Positions 45,061 to 56,714 of a DNA stretch of 64,000 nt are shown here, piece after piece. The position numbers and the translations under genes are program-made. Location: positions 186,001 through 250,000 of the forward strand of contig JAQOTA010000071.1 in NCBI GenBank assembly GCA_029532415.1, read 5' to 3'. Every line of letters starts with the position of its first letter. The stretch's first letter is position 1. This stretch comes from Marasmius tenuissimus (taxonomy: Eukaryota; Basidiomycota; Agaricomycetes; Agaricales; Marasmiaceae). The notes beneath the pieces were generated by a model, which was given only the letters and a program-made list of their open reading frames with translations, ran no database searches and was not told where the DNA came from.

Positions 45061-45987
45061 TGAAGTATGGGACGCGGACGAGCGCCCTCCGGAGTATCCA
45101 GGAAGTACAGTACCATAGTAGCGGGCAGGGGTCCTCTCCTTCAATCTATATTTTGAGTTTGGTATTGATCTGTCGTAGCGCGATGTTCTCAGTCTGCACA
45201 ACGGTTAGGTCGCATAGCTTCAAGTTAAAGAAGGCTGAAAGAGGACTCGGAGTAGCATATCTTGCCAAGTGATCTCCGTTGGATCTCCAAGTCATTTAAG
45301 TACCTCAAGGCACTGTTCGGAATCCGAACAGCCGTACTGCCGAGATTTGTTTGTTTCCCATACTTCGAGCTGAGTATGATGTGAGTCTCTTGCTGATTGC
45401 TTACCGCCATCATCAAGGGTGTTTAAACTCCTCCAGTGCGACCAAGTCTCGTTAGGTATACTCAATCTGGCTTACCTCGTTGGTATCGGTGACGGAGTTC
45501 GACTGTAGTCTGTGGTTGTGGGCTTGATTTGCTCAGCTAAACTAATGTCACAGCGTTTTCTTGGTATGTTCAATAGATCATGATCTGTCGAGTTCATCGA
45601 AGGAGGATCACGAAATACCGTTCTTGGCCGTATAGGCCAAGACGGGCAGAACAAGTGGACAGGGTCTTGACCGGCTACGTCCGTCTTCCGTGCGCAACTC
45701 AGGCGGTTTTCTCAGACGAAATGTGGGCTCACCGTCGTTGTCATGTTGTATGAACCTTGCTCATGATAATACCGACTTCCTCGCGCCCACAGATTCCAGT
45801 GCTCTGAGTGGAGCTGATCTCTTGGGATATCGAACTTGGTAGCCCGCGAGAATGCCAAATGGCCCAGAGGCTAGGGCCGCTGGGAAATTACCCGTCTTCC
45901 TGATGTCACTGAAACGTTGTATCCTCGTAAGTACATATACCTTGAGGTCTGAAATGGGCACTCGAACTGACTTCAGGGACCTCCTCC
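45061..45987. other. Intergenic, copy 5 to copy 6
   Basis: About 0.9 kb of sequence upstream of copy 6. I see no gene or element in it. Confidence 0.5.
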
Positions 45988-48863
45988 ATGACCGTCTTAC
46001 TCAGATGGTGTCTCCTTGCACAACTCGCCCTCGGAGTCGTCGTACGAGGAAAAGAGCTGAGTGTGCCTTCATCATGGATCGTACGTCTGTTACCGAGTCC
46101 GACCGTGATACTGGAACTGCCCTGAACTCACATCCTGCATCTGCGGCGATCTAGAGATACACGACGGCGGAACCCTCTCGCAATGAACGAATCAACCGTG
46201 CAGCGGAAGCAATCGACGCGTTCATCGCGTCTGACAGCCTTTTCACTTCGATTCAGCCCCCTAGCAACCTTTCCGACAGCTATTGGCCCTACGGAGAGAT
46301 ACTAGCTTTGATCGCAGACTTCGACATCTTCACGAATCAGACTAGGTACAAGCGGATTGCTCAGCAGCGTTTTCTTGCTCCCCTACAACAAACAACACCG
46401 AAACACAAGTGAGTGAGATCCGCCGCTTCTGATCTGTGTCCAGTGCGAAGACCTAATATGCCATTCCACAGAATCGTAAGTTCTCTCGTCGACTCCCCTT
46501 GGTGTATAGGCAGGAGTGACCTTCGAGATTTCGCGCTAGGTAAATAATAGATTGTAAGCTTACTCTTTCTTTTGCGAAGCCATGTACCTCTGAAAGCGCG
46601 GACTTTTAGTCGCTACGGGTATGCAGCTACCCGTGCATACCTCGCGTATCAAGACGAGGCATTCTTGAGCCTTGCGAAGGAATACTGGTCTTCCAACAGG
46701 AGCTTGACGCTCTCCGATGCAGATGTAGAGTCAAGGAGCTCTTCGGCCAAAAGCAGGATCAACTCCACCATGAGTTTGGCTTGCTCAAACCCTGGGAGTG
46801 AGTTGATTTTCGTTGCGAGGCACTCATGGTATTAATGTCAACTTGTCAGGTGAATATACGCTTGCCGGTGGGACGTTACATAGCACAGTGAGTACAGGTC
46901 GAGTGTACACAGATGAATCCCTCCCATCTTAAACTGGAGGATCTACGCAGGATCAAAACGACCTCCTCATAACAACTGGCGCGACGTCGTAAGATTGTCA
47001 TTCACTTTCACGCTATCTTTTACTAATTCTATGTCCAGAACCTACCTGACGTATGCTGCCCCTCACCTCTGCTCGAGTTGACGAACCCTGAATTCTTGTC
47101 TTTCGAAGGCTCACCGCATCACTTGCCTCGAACCTGGATCAAACATACATCAACTTGGCAAACCAGATGAGCCATTAGTAGCGGTCAACGTGAACGATTC
47201 ACCTGTCAATTCAAGGGCCGATTCAGTGTCGATTCGTCAAAGGTGAATCGATGGGAGTCGTTGACCGCCCCATTTGAAGGGTCGATTCATCATAGATTTT
47301 GGTACTATAAACAAACTTACAGCCTTAATACCGGTTTATATGACAACAACATTCTGATTCACTGGTGAGTCCCGGCTGGTCTTGGAAGAGGTTACTCAGA
47401 AAATACTGGCCATATATACTCAAAGGTCTTCAAGTGGTAAGGTGATTGACCACATTTGGGGAGAACAGGAAAGCACTCACAAGCAATTCTCAACTGAGCG
47501 AGAATTGGAAACAACAGAATTTGAGCCTGAATCGCCAAGGTGAAACGGCGATTCAGAAGTCGAAACGGCTCCAGAGCCGTTTCAACGATTCACCACGATT
47601 CACCCCGAATCGCCGATTCACCATGCTCCGATTCACCATATGAATCGAAAAGTGAATCGACAGGTGAATCGTTCACGTTGACCGCTACTATTTTTTACTA
47701 ACCGTGCTTTACAAAGGATCAGGGGCTTTGTATGACAATGTCGAAGTGGGGAGCTCAGATTGCCCAAAGCCCCGGGATAACAAATCTCTTGCCGTGGGTG
47801 GCGTTGCGCACTTCATGAAAGCATTGTCTCTTTTGGCATTGAAGTCAAACACTGGCGACCAAGATCTCATGGGTGTGTGAGTACCCTATCACACTGGCAT
47901 ACCCAATCTCGCAACTAGATGTCTTCGTCGTTTGCAGTATCAGAGACACAGCTCTTCATGCGACTGGAAGTTCTTGGAACTCCGCTGACGGTGTACTCGG
48001 TACGTGAGATGCTCATTCTGCGGCAAGTTGATGACTGACGAGTAGAGTCAGACCCTGGAAAGTTTCCAGTAGAAACTCGACAAAACACGAACGAGTTCTC
48101 ACAAGCGCTGCTTCGGGGCTATTTTGACACGGTCGTTGGCAATGGGGCCCCAGATCTGAGGACGTATCTGCGCACATACCTAGCAGTCCAAGTAAGCGCA
48201 CTTTCTTTGCGTTCTGTGGTTTTCTTTTCTGAAGACGGCGGTTAGTATGATGCGCTAGTAAGCCAAGCCAATTTTACCAGCGGTGCCCCACACTTTTACG
48301 GAGTCGGATTGAGACCCGAACGTCAGCTCGATGTAGAAGCGCAGATAGTGGCCATTACTATGCTACTAGGCGGGGTGATCTCGGGGAACGATACCACGCC
48401 GGACGGTCTCAAAGAAAGTGATTCCGAGAATGACAGTCCAGCCCCCATTGGAGCAATAGTTGGCGGGGCAGTAGGGGGCGTTTTTGGGCTCATTCTTGTC
48501 GTCGCAGGAAGCTACTGTTGTCTTCGCCGACGACGTCAGTCCCAGCCCAACCCGCCTGCCATGGAACCGTACGCAGCGATGTCGATGAGCCCTCCGATGC
48601 CACTAGCACAGTCCCCACCAGTTCCAGCCCTTGCGCCTTTACGGTCGAGCAAATATAACGAATGGGTGCCCCCAGCAAGCCCCAGTACTAGTAGTGGCAT
48701 CGCAAGTACGGTTTCGGCCCCGAAACAACCCGCCCCAGAATCCCAGTCCAGCCGGGTGCATGAGGCAACCACGGCAGAACTGGTAACCGCATTAAATCAA
48801 AGGTTGAGAAACGAACGATGGGACGCGAACGAGAGCCCTCCGGAGTATCATAGAATTATATAG
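45988..48863 (+). pseudogene. GH76-like copy 6, exon interrupted by a MITE
   Basis: Start at 45988 (MTVLLRWCLLAQLALGV signal region). Next come ERINRAAEAIDAFIASD and SYWPYGEILALIADFDIF, then YGYAATRAYLAYQDEAFL, SNRSLTLSDADV and GEYTLAGGTLHST. The exon coding for YINLANQMS is cut at 47175 by an inserted element and resumes at 47691 with LLTVLYKGSGALYDN. The final exon has a membrane helix (GAIVGGAVGGVFGLILVV), RRRR and a tail EATTAELVTALNQRLRNE with SPPEYHRII. The last intron has a GT donor (48192). Without the insert the frame would read through, so the loss looks recent. A product would need the element to be spliced out. Confidence 0.65.
47176..47690. mobile_element. MITE-like element with 32-bp perfect terminal inverted repeats
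   Basis: Left end 47176-47207 and right end 47659-47690 are exact reverse complements over 32 bases, including a TA at each outer edge that may be the target duplication. The ends start TAGTAGCGGTCAACGTGAAC. Inside, GATTCACC and its complement GGTGAATC recur several times. There is no coding capacity. TA duplication and structure suggest a non-autonomous Tc1/mariner-type element; this class is inference. Confidence 0.88.
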
Positions 48864-50332
48864 TGGCAGCTAGGGGCACTCGTCTTCTCATTTGAAATCT
48901 TGGTGTTGTACCAGACTTGATGAATTGATCGATGGTCCACTCTTGAAACATCTCTGTGACGCGGTGGTACAAGTCTATACCCAATCGTTGTCAAGCAACT
49001 TTAGGAAGACGTTCAACCTGCAGGCCGTCGCCGTCTATCGCTCCGCATGAAATTCTCATTGCTGAGGGTGGGTCGGTAAGACCACAACTCGGGTCGATTT
49101 CGTGGATCGACTTTGCTAGTACCGGTGATTGCCACAATCATGTCGAGTTCCCAGTTCGGAGTATGTCACGGTGGATTGATTGCGAGTGAAAACTTCGGAA
49201 TGCATTGAATTTACTGTACACGAATTCAGGTTCATCTGAGTACTGTTTCTGGACGAGAGAGAGTCAGCACGCAGCTCAGAGCAAAGAAGAATGGTTGAAG
49301 ACAAGATAAATCAGAGAACCGTGTTTCGACAGCACACGAAAGGTTTCGGACGGCACTTCCTAATTGCATTCGGTTGCAGACTCGTCATAAATGAAGGGGA
49401 AAAGAGAAACTAGGAGATCATAGCAAGGATCGGGACTTACCAGCGGTGTCGATTCCCCAAGTTCAAAGTATCCTTGCATTGCGATCTGTTGGTTGTGGTG
49501 GATGTTTAAGTCAGAAAATTCGAGTCCAAAATTCATTACGGAGCTTTGCGGCTTGCCCGGCCTTGTTTCCCACGCTTGGACATTGTGTGTCCAGTGCCGC
49601 GACCATCACCGTCTGATTCTCTTGCTTTATTTAACTTGCTTGTTCACCGTCATCATCAATTCAGAGTGTAACCTTCCTCGCGACAAAGGACCCTGAATTC
49701 AGCCAACAATTCTCATGGTACCTGATGGTGACTGGGCCCGTTCTGCTCAGCGGCCAGCCAATCGAACCCACAACATTGTCTTGGTATATGCGGTTACAGA
49801 CCAGAATAGTGCGTTTTCTCTCAATCGTGGCTTTTTAGGGCTTTGCTTGCTAACGAGCCGACCACAGGCCGACCATGCAGGCTGTAGACAGCTGATCCTG
49901 GTGCCATTGTCTCCTACTGAATGGAAACGGTGTTTCATGGGATAAATCGTTGCCAAATACAGACTCTACTCTTCGCCTGCAACACGGCGGCTCTGGCTCG
50001 TGGGGAATCCACATGTAGAAATCTCTGTCAGAATTCTCGAAAACTGAGGGGTGATGCTGTCGTCTGGTTCTTCCACGGGTGTCTACTTGGTTCTGGTGCG
50101 TTTGTAAATTCATCTTCGTGATCATGAGGGGAATAACGCGACGAAACAGAACGAAAGCTCCGGTTGGCTTGATCTTTTTGAAGTCGAAAATAGCGCCTCC
50201 TAAACTAGATTGGTCGTTTCCGGAAGCTGACACGTACCGATGGAAACAACGTCGGACTCTCTCGCTTCGATCACAATCACCATCCATATGGCGTGTTTCG
50301 CTCCTATGTCCTTGGGCGGCCTCTGTTCTGCC
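48864..50332. other. Intergenic, copy 6 to GH17-like gene
   Basis: About 1.5 kb. Open frames here are short and unsupported. No repeat was recognised. Confidence 0.5.
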
Positions 50333-50340
50333 TATTTAAA
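50333..50340 (+). promoter_or_regulatory. TATA-like box of GH17-like gene
   Basis: TATTTAAA about 55 bp upstream of the ATG at 50394, in an otherwise mixed sequence. Confidence 0.4.
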
Positions 50341-50393
50341 GTCCAAAACTCCACGTCTCTATCGACATTACTATCAGGTCTCGCTTTTGCACC

Positions 50394-52078
50394 ATGCTCT
50401 CCTCGCTGCTTTCTTGCGTTGCTCTACTATCTCTCCTACATCGCTACACCACCGCGAATCCTTTACCAGCCGATAACGCGGAAGTTGCTCTAAGCGTTGG
50501 CGGTGCATTGAATGTCACCCTCAATGCCGATGCCTCGAATTGCTTCCCCGCCGTTGGATTCAAGATGCCATCGAAGACCCCTTCATCTCTCAACAATTGG
50601 TGGTGCCCTATGAGCTCTGAATACGCCTTTATGGGCTTCAGCTACGAAGTATCGCAATGTGGGCGATTTCAGTTCTTCGATCTCGCCATTAGCATTCGCC
50701 TTACACTCCCTTTTCTGATTAGGTCAAAGTGCCTCCAAGCTGAAAACCGAGTTCGCTGATATCAAAAAGTCGTTCAACGGCCGCTATGTCCGTCTGTACG
50801 GTGCTTGCGACCGAGAAGGGTTCTAGTGAGTACTTCTTCCTCGATTAGCACTGTCGTACATCTTGCTCAATCATTCTTTTCGCACAAACAGCGACGACGT
50901 TGTAGATGCTGCTTGGAATGCCGGAATCGGTGTGCACGCACTCATTTGGGTGAGCGTTAACCATAGCATCCGTCTTATTGTCCTTTTTCTCATCCTCGTC
51001 TCGTAACCCTCTAGTTCGGATTCGATGGCGGCGACATCTGGAAGACCCGTCGTGATGTACTCGCATCAGCGCTTCACAGCAATCCGAGGGCCAAGTTCGT
51101 TACCCGTACTGTGCAATTTGGTTCGGAGCCTATGTTCGACTGGGTACTAGACATGCCAACTCTCGCGAGTGAGGTCAGAAAGTACAAGCAGAACCTTGCA
51201 GATTTGCAGATTCCTGTTACGGTTTCGGACATGGCGTGCGTTATGTTTCCACATGATGAATCGCGTTATATTCCAGTCGAGCTGACAGCGAGTTATTTTC
51301 AGGTATTCGTATCAGGTTAGTTTTCGGAGAGCACTGGTTCCCGGTTGTGCGTTCCATTCTCATGCCATCTCCTTTATACTTGGATTAGCTTCAAGCACCT
51401 CAGGGGTCGGCACAAGTGATGGAGGCGATTGACTTTATTGATGCCCATATGCTGCCCTTCTTCGCCCAAGATGCCGCAACAGGTACGTTTCGCCGGTTTG
51501 CTTGAACCGCTATTTTCAGACCATTGGCTCATCATGGTGGATATGCATTCTCCTTTCTCAGCTGACCAAGCTTGGCCTTTGGTTACACGCGATCTTGACT
51601 GGTGAGTCATTGTCATAGCGTGGGCTGTTGTGCTACATGTGCTCACCCGCTACTACCACCCACTAGGTTCTACGAGAATGGGCTAGGGAAGAAGATGTAT
51701 CTCAGCCAGGTTTGTTACGTCTCTTCATTCGCATGGACACGTCGTTCAAGTTCTGATACGACTTGTCTCCTACCAGAACGGCTGGCCTTCCACCACGTAC
51801 CCCGGAGTGGAACCCAACAGTCCGGATGCCGTCGCTGATATTCCCAACGAGAAGGTTCGATTCATTACTCGTTCCTTCGTCCCTTCAGAACTAACGACGG
51901 TTACCTCCAGGCATACTTCGATCTCTTGGACAGCAAGTGCCGATACTTCAAGACTGCACCGAACGGCGGTGTCGGCTGGTTCGCACATATCTATTCCGAC
52001 TATCAAGAGCCTGGCTATGGAATCTATGACAAGAACATGCAGCTCAAGTTTGACTTTAACCCTAAAACGTCGTGCTAG
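50394..52078 (+). CDS. Secreted GH17-like glucanase family protein
   Basis: Starts with a signal peptide (MLSSLLSCVALLSLLHRY). Spliced exons give ASNCFPAVGFKMP, SKLKTEFADIKKSFNGRYV, RLYGACDREGF, AGIGVHALIWFGFDGGDIW, FVTRTVQFGSEPMFDW, MEAIDFIDAHMLPFF, KKMYLSQNGWPSTTYPG and WFAHIYSDYQEPGYGIYD, ending KTSC at 52078. The layout is that of GH17 beta-1,3-glucan hydrolases or transglycosidases acting on the cell wall. The Glu of FGSEP may be the acid/base. The usual nucleophile motif ETGWPS reads SQNGWPS, formed across an intron (51710-51776), so the nucleophile Glu is missing at that place. It may be a non-catalytic glucan binder, or the active Glu may lie elsewhere. Confidence 0.75.
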
Positions 52079-52395
52079 AGGCGGACGTTGTTGGCTTCTG
52101 AGCTCTCATACCCTCTCCCTCGGCTTGTTTTCCTTTTCATCCTTTTTTTCTCTTGGGCCCGCTTGGTTTACGATACTATCATGATCTACCGTTCATATTC
52201 AGGCTATCTATTCATCCATCCATCTATCTATGTATACTAGGGTTTTCCTCGCTGGCCGAAATGTATAGTACGTATTTATCACACGGGAAGAAACATGACG
52301 ACGACGGGCTTTCGTCGCAGGTATTATGGACTTTTTTCCTCATTCCAGTGGGGATTGGGAGGTTTAACACGATGATGACAGCAAATCGCTGTGTA

Positions 52396-53847
52396 TCACG
52401 GTATACTATACGCCATCCAAATCTCCGCAATCCGGTTCCCACCAATCCAGTTCCCTATAAATCCCGCAATGGCGGTCTTCGTCGCCCATCCAACCAGGAT
52501 GGTCATTGTGACGAATAACGGGTGTGAGTCTAGGATCACTGGTAGGCCACAACGAAAAGGACGAGTCAGTTCCGTGAAGGGCGTTATTAGGATAACGGAC
52601 TACGTACCTCGCAAACCAAACCCGGCAGACATCCCACCTAGCACGTTTCTTACGATCCATTCTCGATCCAGTTTGTCGTCTTCGAGGAAATCTAGCACGC
52701 TGAGGGCTTGTTGCACAGAATTAGATGTTGCCCAGGAAGCCGTACTATTGTCGTTCGCCGGGGTTGTTGGGGTTGAAGGAGAGTTGGATGGACGCCAGAT
52801 TGTAAGGAGGAAAAGGAGAAATAGTTTGGTGAGGGAGGAGTAGAATAGTGCGAGGGGTATCAATGAGAATCTGGGAGCAGAAGATTCAACATTGGCTCGT
52901 GGTAGAGGTGGGCAGGCGCACCTGAATTCTTTTCTAATCGCTGGTACTTCCTCCTCTTTGGGTGATGTTACACCTCCAGCCCTCTCTCTGCGTTTCGTTG
53001 GTAGATGTGCCTTGAACGCATCCAAAGCCCGTTGAAGGAGGAAACACGACAGTATGACTCCTCCGTGGAATGCGATCGTTTCTTCCAACAAGGTAAGTAC
53101 GTGTGACGAGTACTGGATGAGCAAAACCGGAGAGCTACTTACCGGCCAGACATCCAACGAACGTTTTGGCCAACATGTCTAGCGTTTCAAGTGACCATGG
53201 AGAAATATTGGCCATAGGTGGGTGGTCGGAATCTTGTATAGATAGTCAAAATCATGCCGAGATTAGTCAACCTTTCGGGGTGCTTCGTACTCAGATAGCT
53301 CCAGCGAATGACTAGAATGCAAGAGATGAGCGATAAAGGATGAGGACACGAATCAACATTAAGATACACCCACACGCATCCACAGAAATCAAGGTCAATC
53401 CCAGACGGAATACCAGTGCCCAACGCGCCTAGAGAAGCAATGGGTCAGTTTAGGCAACTGGTGCAAAAAAAAATCCACGTACCGATTCTCTCTCCCAATC
53501 ATCCACCTTCGGCTCTTCTTCAGCTTGACCACCGGAGTCTTCCCCCTTCCCTTTCCTACCCTCCACCGCCCTCCTTGGCTTCGCTCCTCGATTGTACAAC
53601 AAATGCCGGTATACACCTCTCTTCAGCAAAATCAAGTCGATCAAGAGCGTCAGCGTGTCGTGCTCCACGTAGGGGTCAGCAAATGCATGGCATTCTGGCT
53701 TATGAGCGACGAAAAAATACGATGAGAACGAGGTTGCCGCCGAGAAGAAAAGGTACGAACGCACTGCTCAAGTCGCATGTTGTAGGCTGATTGGTAGACA
53801 GTGTAAAGGTAGGGTATGAAGGTTGTACATGTTGTACAGATGGGCAT
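52396..53847 (-). CDS. ARV1: ARV1 sterol/lipid homeostasis membrane protein
   Basis: ARV1 proteins sit in the ER and Golgi membrane and support sterol and sphingolipid distribution and GPI-anchor synthesis. The start at 53847 gives MPICTTCTTFIPYLYTVYQS and, after an intron, EQC-PECHAFADPYVEHD, so the CxxC...CxxC zinc ribbon is complete. Next comes LLIDLILLKRGVYRHLLYN, the ARV1 signature. Hydrophobic exons follow, including LTLLEETIAFHGGVILSCF and FYSSLTKLFLLFLLTIW, then FLEDDKLDREWIVRNVLGGM, and a last exon VILDSHPLFVTMTILVGWA ending at 52396. A charged, low-complexity insert lies between the zinc ribbon and membrane part. Exon borders in the middle (53160-53420) are not fully settled. It is downstream of GET4 in the same direction, 272 bp apart. 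Confidence 0.88.
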
Positions 53848-54119
53848 TGTCCATGCACGATGGCTTTTCGCTGCCAGAAGTTGATGGTAGTGGTTGTGGT
53901 TCAAGCGCGTCGAAGTGTGCGCGACCAGAGTGAGAGTGAGGCGCTCAGCGCTCAGGCCCAACACAGACTCCCGGCTAGTACAGAAAGAAATTGGACATTC
54001 GCTTCAGGTCGGTGTATTGCTCATGATACCAAACATCAGTATCTACATCCTATCGCGCCTTCGAGGTCCAAAAAAGAGTAGATTTCAGAAAAGCCCAGGA
54101 GAAACCACCCCAACCGCTC

Positions 54120-55430
54120 TCAATCCAATCCCGACGTTATAGCGGCAGGCGGCGGTGACAAAACCCGGCGAGCAGGCTGTCCTCCACCTGGAGCCCCTCC
54201 TCCCAAAATTGAACTTAACATATCTCCAAAAGGATTCCCTTGCTGACCCCTCGGTGGTGGAATCGCGAAGTAGAGTGTGGCTACTTCGTTCAGTGCCTAG
54301 CGGTGCAAGTCTGAGAAAGAAATATCGTATTGAAAAACAAATTGCCACTACTTACTTTCCTCATCTCAGGCGTTGCCAACGGTCCACCCCGACTCTGATA
54401 AGTTCCACACAACCTGACCCAACTCTCTCGCATCGCTTTGTTCTTGTCTCCCTGAGCTCTCTGGCATGTCGCTACGGCGAGCTGCGCAAAGTTGACCAAA
54501 GAGTCTTTCGTTATTAACAATTCGTGATTTGAGCCAACCGATAGTGGGGCCGCATCTGAATGTATCGATCCAGGGAGACCGGAAACGAAGGTGTTTATGA
54601 AGGCTCTGGCGGCGAGGACATTTCCATTGATGAGGTACCTGAGAAAGAGGAAACGTTCATCTGTGCACAGTCTAATCGAGAATTCAGTCGTGCTTACGGG
54701 ATAGTTCCGCGAAGGGCAAAGGATCCGAACGTTTCGGTAGGTGTTCCCCATTGAATGAACATCTCTGCGAGTGCCCTGGCACTGTCTCTTGATCCAGAAG
54801 CAAGTAAGTGCGGCTCTGCAGCTTCGAACTGACCCTCTGTGATTTGTTCATCAGGAATATGATATTACGAGACGAGTAAGAGGAGATTCGGACCTTTGTA
54901 TAGCAAGTCACCGATATAATGGAGCAGGGTTGGATCGCCAGCTGGATGTGAACCATGTTTCGCCGACCATCTGAAAGTTCATCTTCAACTCTTCACAGCA
55001 AACAGCATTCCGCTAAAGGCAAACATACGCTATCGATTTATCAATGAGGGTCTTCCTCCACGATCCCGATGGTCCAGTCAGCGCGATCAACTGCGTCAGC
55101 CTACCTGCAAATGACGGTCGTGATGAGCTATCATCCGCAGTTTCAGGATTCACAAAAGGACGCACCTCTACTCTCGTCGCTCACTTCCTCTCCTTTCGAC
55201 TCATACACGTCCAAGAGAAAACTCCCGAGATCCACTCCGCTCCCAGCTTGCCCAGTCTTGAGGAGCTCGCGAGCGCTCTGGAAGAGCACATCGATCGCTG
55301 TATCGAATTGGTTTGATTTGACGTATCTCGAGGCAAATGTTCTGGCTTTTTGGTGGGCTTCGTATGGTGATCCTTGGATTTGGGGTAGGATGGCGTTTAG
55401 TGCGCGCGTTGAGGATGAGGACGGGGCCAT
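54120..55430 (-). CDS. GET4: GET4 (tail-anchored protein targeting factor), full-length copy
   Basis: GET4 is an all-helical cytosolic protein that pairs with GET5 and passes tail-anchored proteins to GET3. Starting at 55430: MAPSSSSTRALNAILPQI, GSPYEAHQKARTFASRYVKS, FDTAIDVLFQSARELLKTGQ, VDLGSFLLDVYESKGEE. After introns: RLTQLIALTGPSGSWRKTLI, WSAKHGSHPAGDPTLLHYIG, then SARALAEMFIQWGTPTETFG, FLRYLINGNVLAARAFINTF, LVNFAQLAVATCQRAQGDKN and a Gly/Pro-rich tail ending TSGLD at 54120. All exons seen are open. It is the only intact copy; three broken copies lie at 19238, 27230 and 31388 on the opposite strand. Confidence 0.88.
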
Positions 55431-56714
55431 GATGGGTGTTGGAGAACAAGTAACAAGGTGAAGATAGAGTGACCTTCGCCAACGCGTCGAATGGTCACAT
55501 TCTCCGGGCCAGGCCGGGCCGTATCAAATAAGGCGTCAACTCCATCACAGCCTAGCGACGGGTTTCCGCATTGCCATTACCTCCTAATTTCAAGGGCAGC
55601 AAAGCTCTCGAATCAACTGAGCCTACGGTGTATGAACACGCCGAGAATCAACTGATTCATGGAAATGTCTATCGTTATCCATCACCCGACGCGTTAACAC
55701 GAATCTTGGGCGGACGGACTGAGGACTCAAGCACTCATCGATATCGGCAGCTTGGGATAGCAGATATTGACAAAATTTTTCGCTGAGTGTTTGATTTTTG
55801 GCACCCGATGTTCACTGCTGCTATTCCCGAAAGGGCGTTCATGGAGCTGGACTGCCTCCACCTTCTACTCAGCATCGGCTTTGATGCTGGATGCGTCCCG
55901 TCGCTACAACATTTCTCGTACTGTCGTTTTTAGCGTGTTTGACAACTCAGCCTTGCACCACAGATCCATCAACGAGGCGAATCACAGAGGTTTGGCGCGC
56001 CACTCCGGTAAGTCCTCAATCTGGCGTTTAATGTGCAACGACACTTATGTGACTAAAACATGCCAGTGCTGGTAGGCATCTCGTATGTGATACCGGAGTA
56101 GGGAAGGCAGTTGAAAGTCGAGCCGAGCCACCGGCTCGGCTAAAAATTCCAAGCCGAGCCATTAGCCGTGGCTCCAGCCAAGCCGTTAGAGTCTAGACTC
56201 GAGGCCATTCACCCGCCGCGCTCGTACCTCGCTGTCGCCAACTCCGAGGCACGAGGGGGGCAGAGTGAATGGTTTCGAGTCTACCAAGCCGTAGGCAACA
56301 CTATACCGGAGACATATACGACGCTCAGAGTACTGGGGAGATGGCACAGTTTCCTTCCAGTAAATTAACAAGAAGTGCAAGACATGTCCAAGACGCAGTT
56401 CACGCTGCACAAGCTACAGAGTGCGGCAGATATACTGTCAGATGCGGCTTCGCGCAGTGTCGTGTTCTACCGTTCTGCCCTCCAATAGCGAATACTCAGG
56501 TCACTCGCGCGTTGCAAACGCAACGACATCATGTCAAACCTCATAGCGACACAATATCAAAGCAAGCCACTCACTCAGTTGATCTTGAAGGAGGACTTGA
56601 ACGTGCAGCAGCGGGATGATCGGGAGGCCTTTGGAATGGCATCTCATCTTTTTGACTACATATACGTTGAGGTCTCAATCAGGTACTCAATTTGACTCTC
56701 CACAGACCTTCTTC
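55431..56714. other. Decayed module between GET4 and copy 7
   Basis: In mirrored units this position holds CE. Here I can match only upstream GET4 sequence and a short inverted piece near 55790-55865 that corresponds to DNA downstream of CE2 and CE4 (24780-24835, 35680-35710). Around 56130-56195 there is a local repeat of ccgagccac/cgagccatt. No intact gene. Confidence 0.45.

Noticed and set aside
55044..55461. Plus-strand ORFs over GET4 (and minus-strand ORFs at 19201-19575 and 31441-31752)
   Set aside because: They are antisense shadows of GET4 or its pseudogenes.
56130..56195. ccgagccac/cgagccatt local repeat as a possible array
   Set aside because: Only three or four irregular units, with no spacer regularity.
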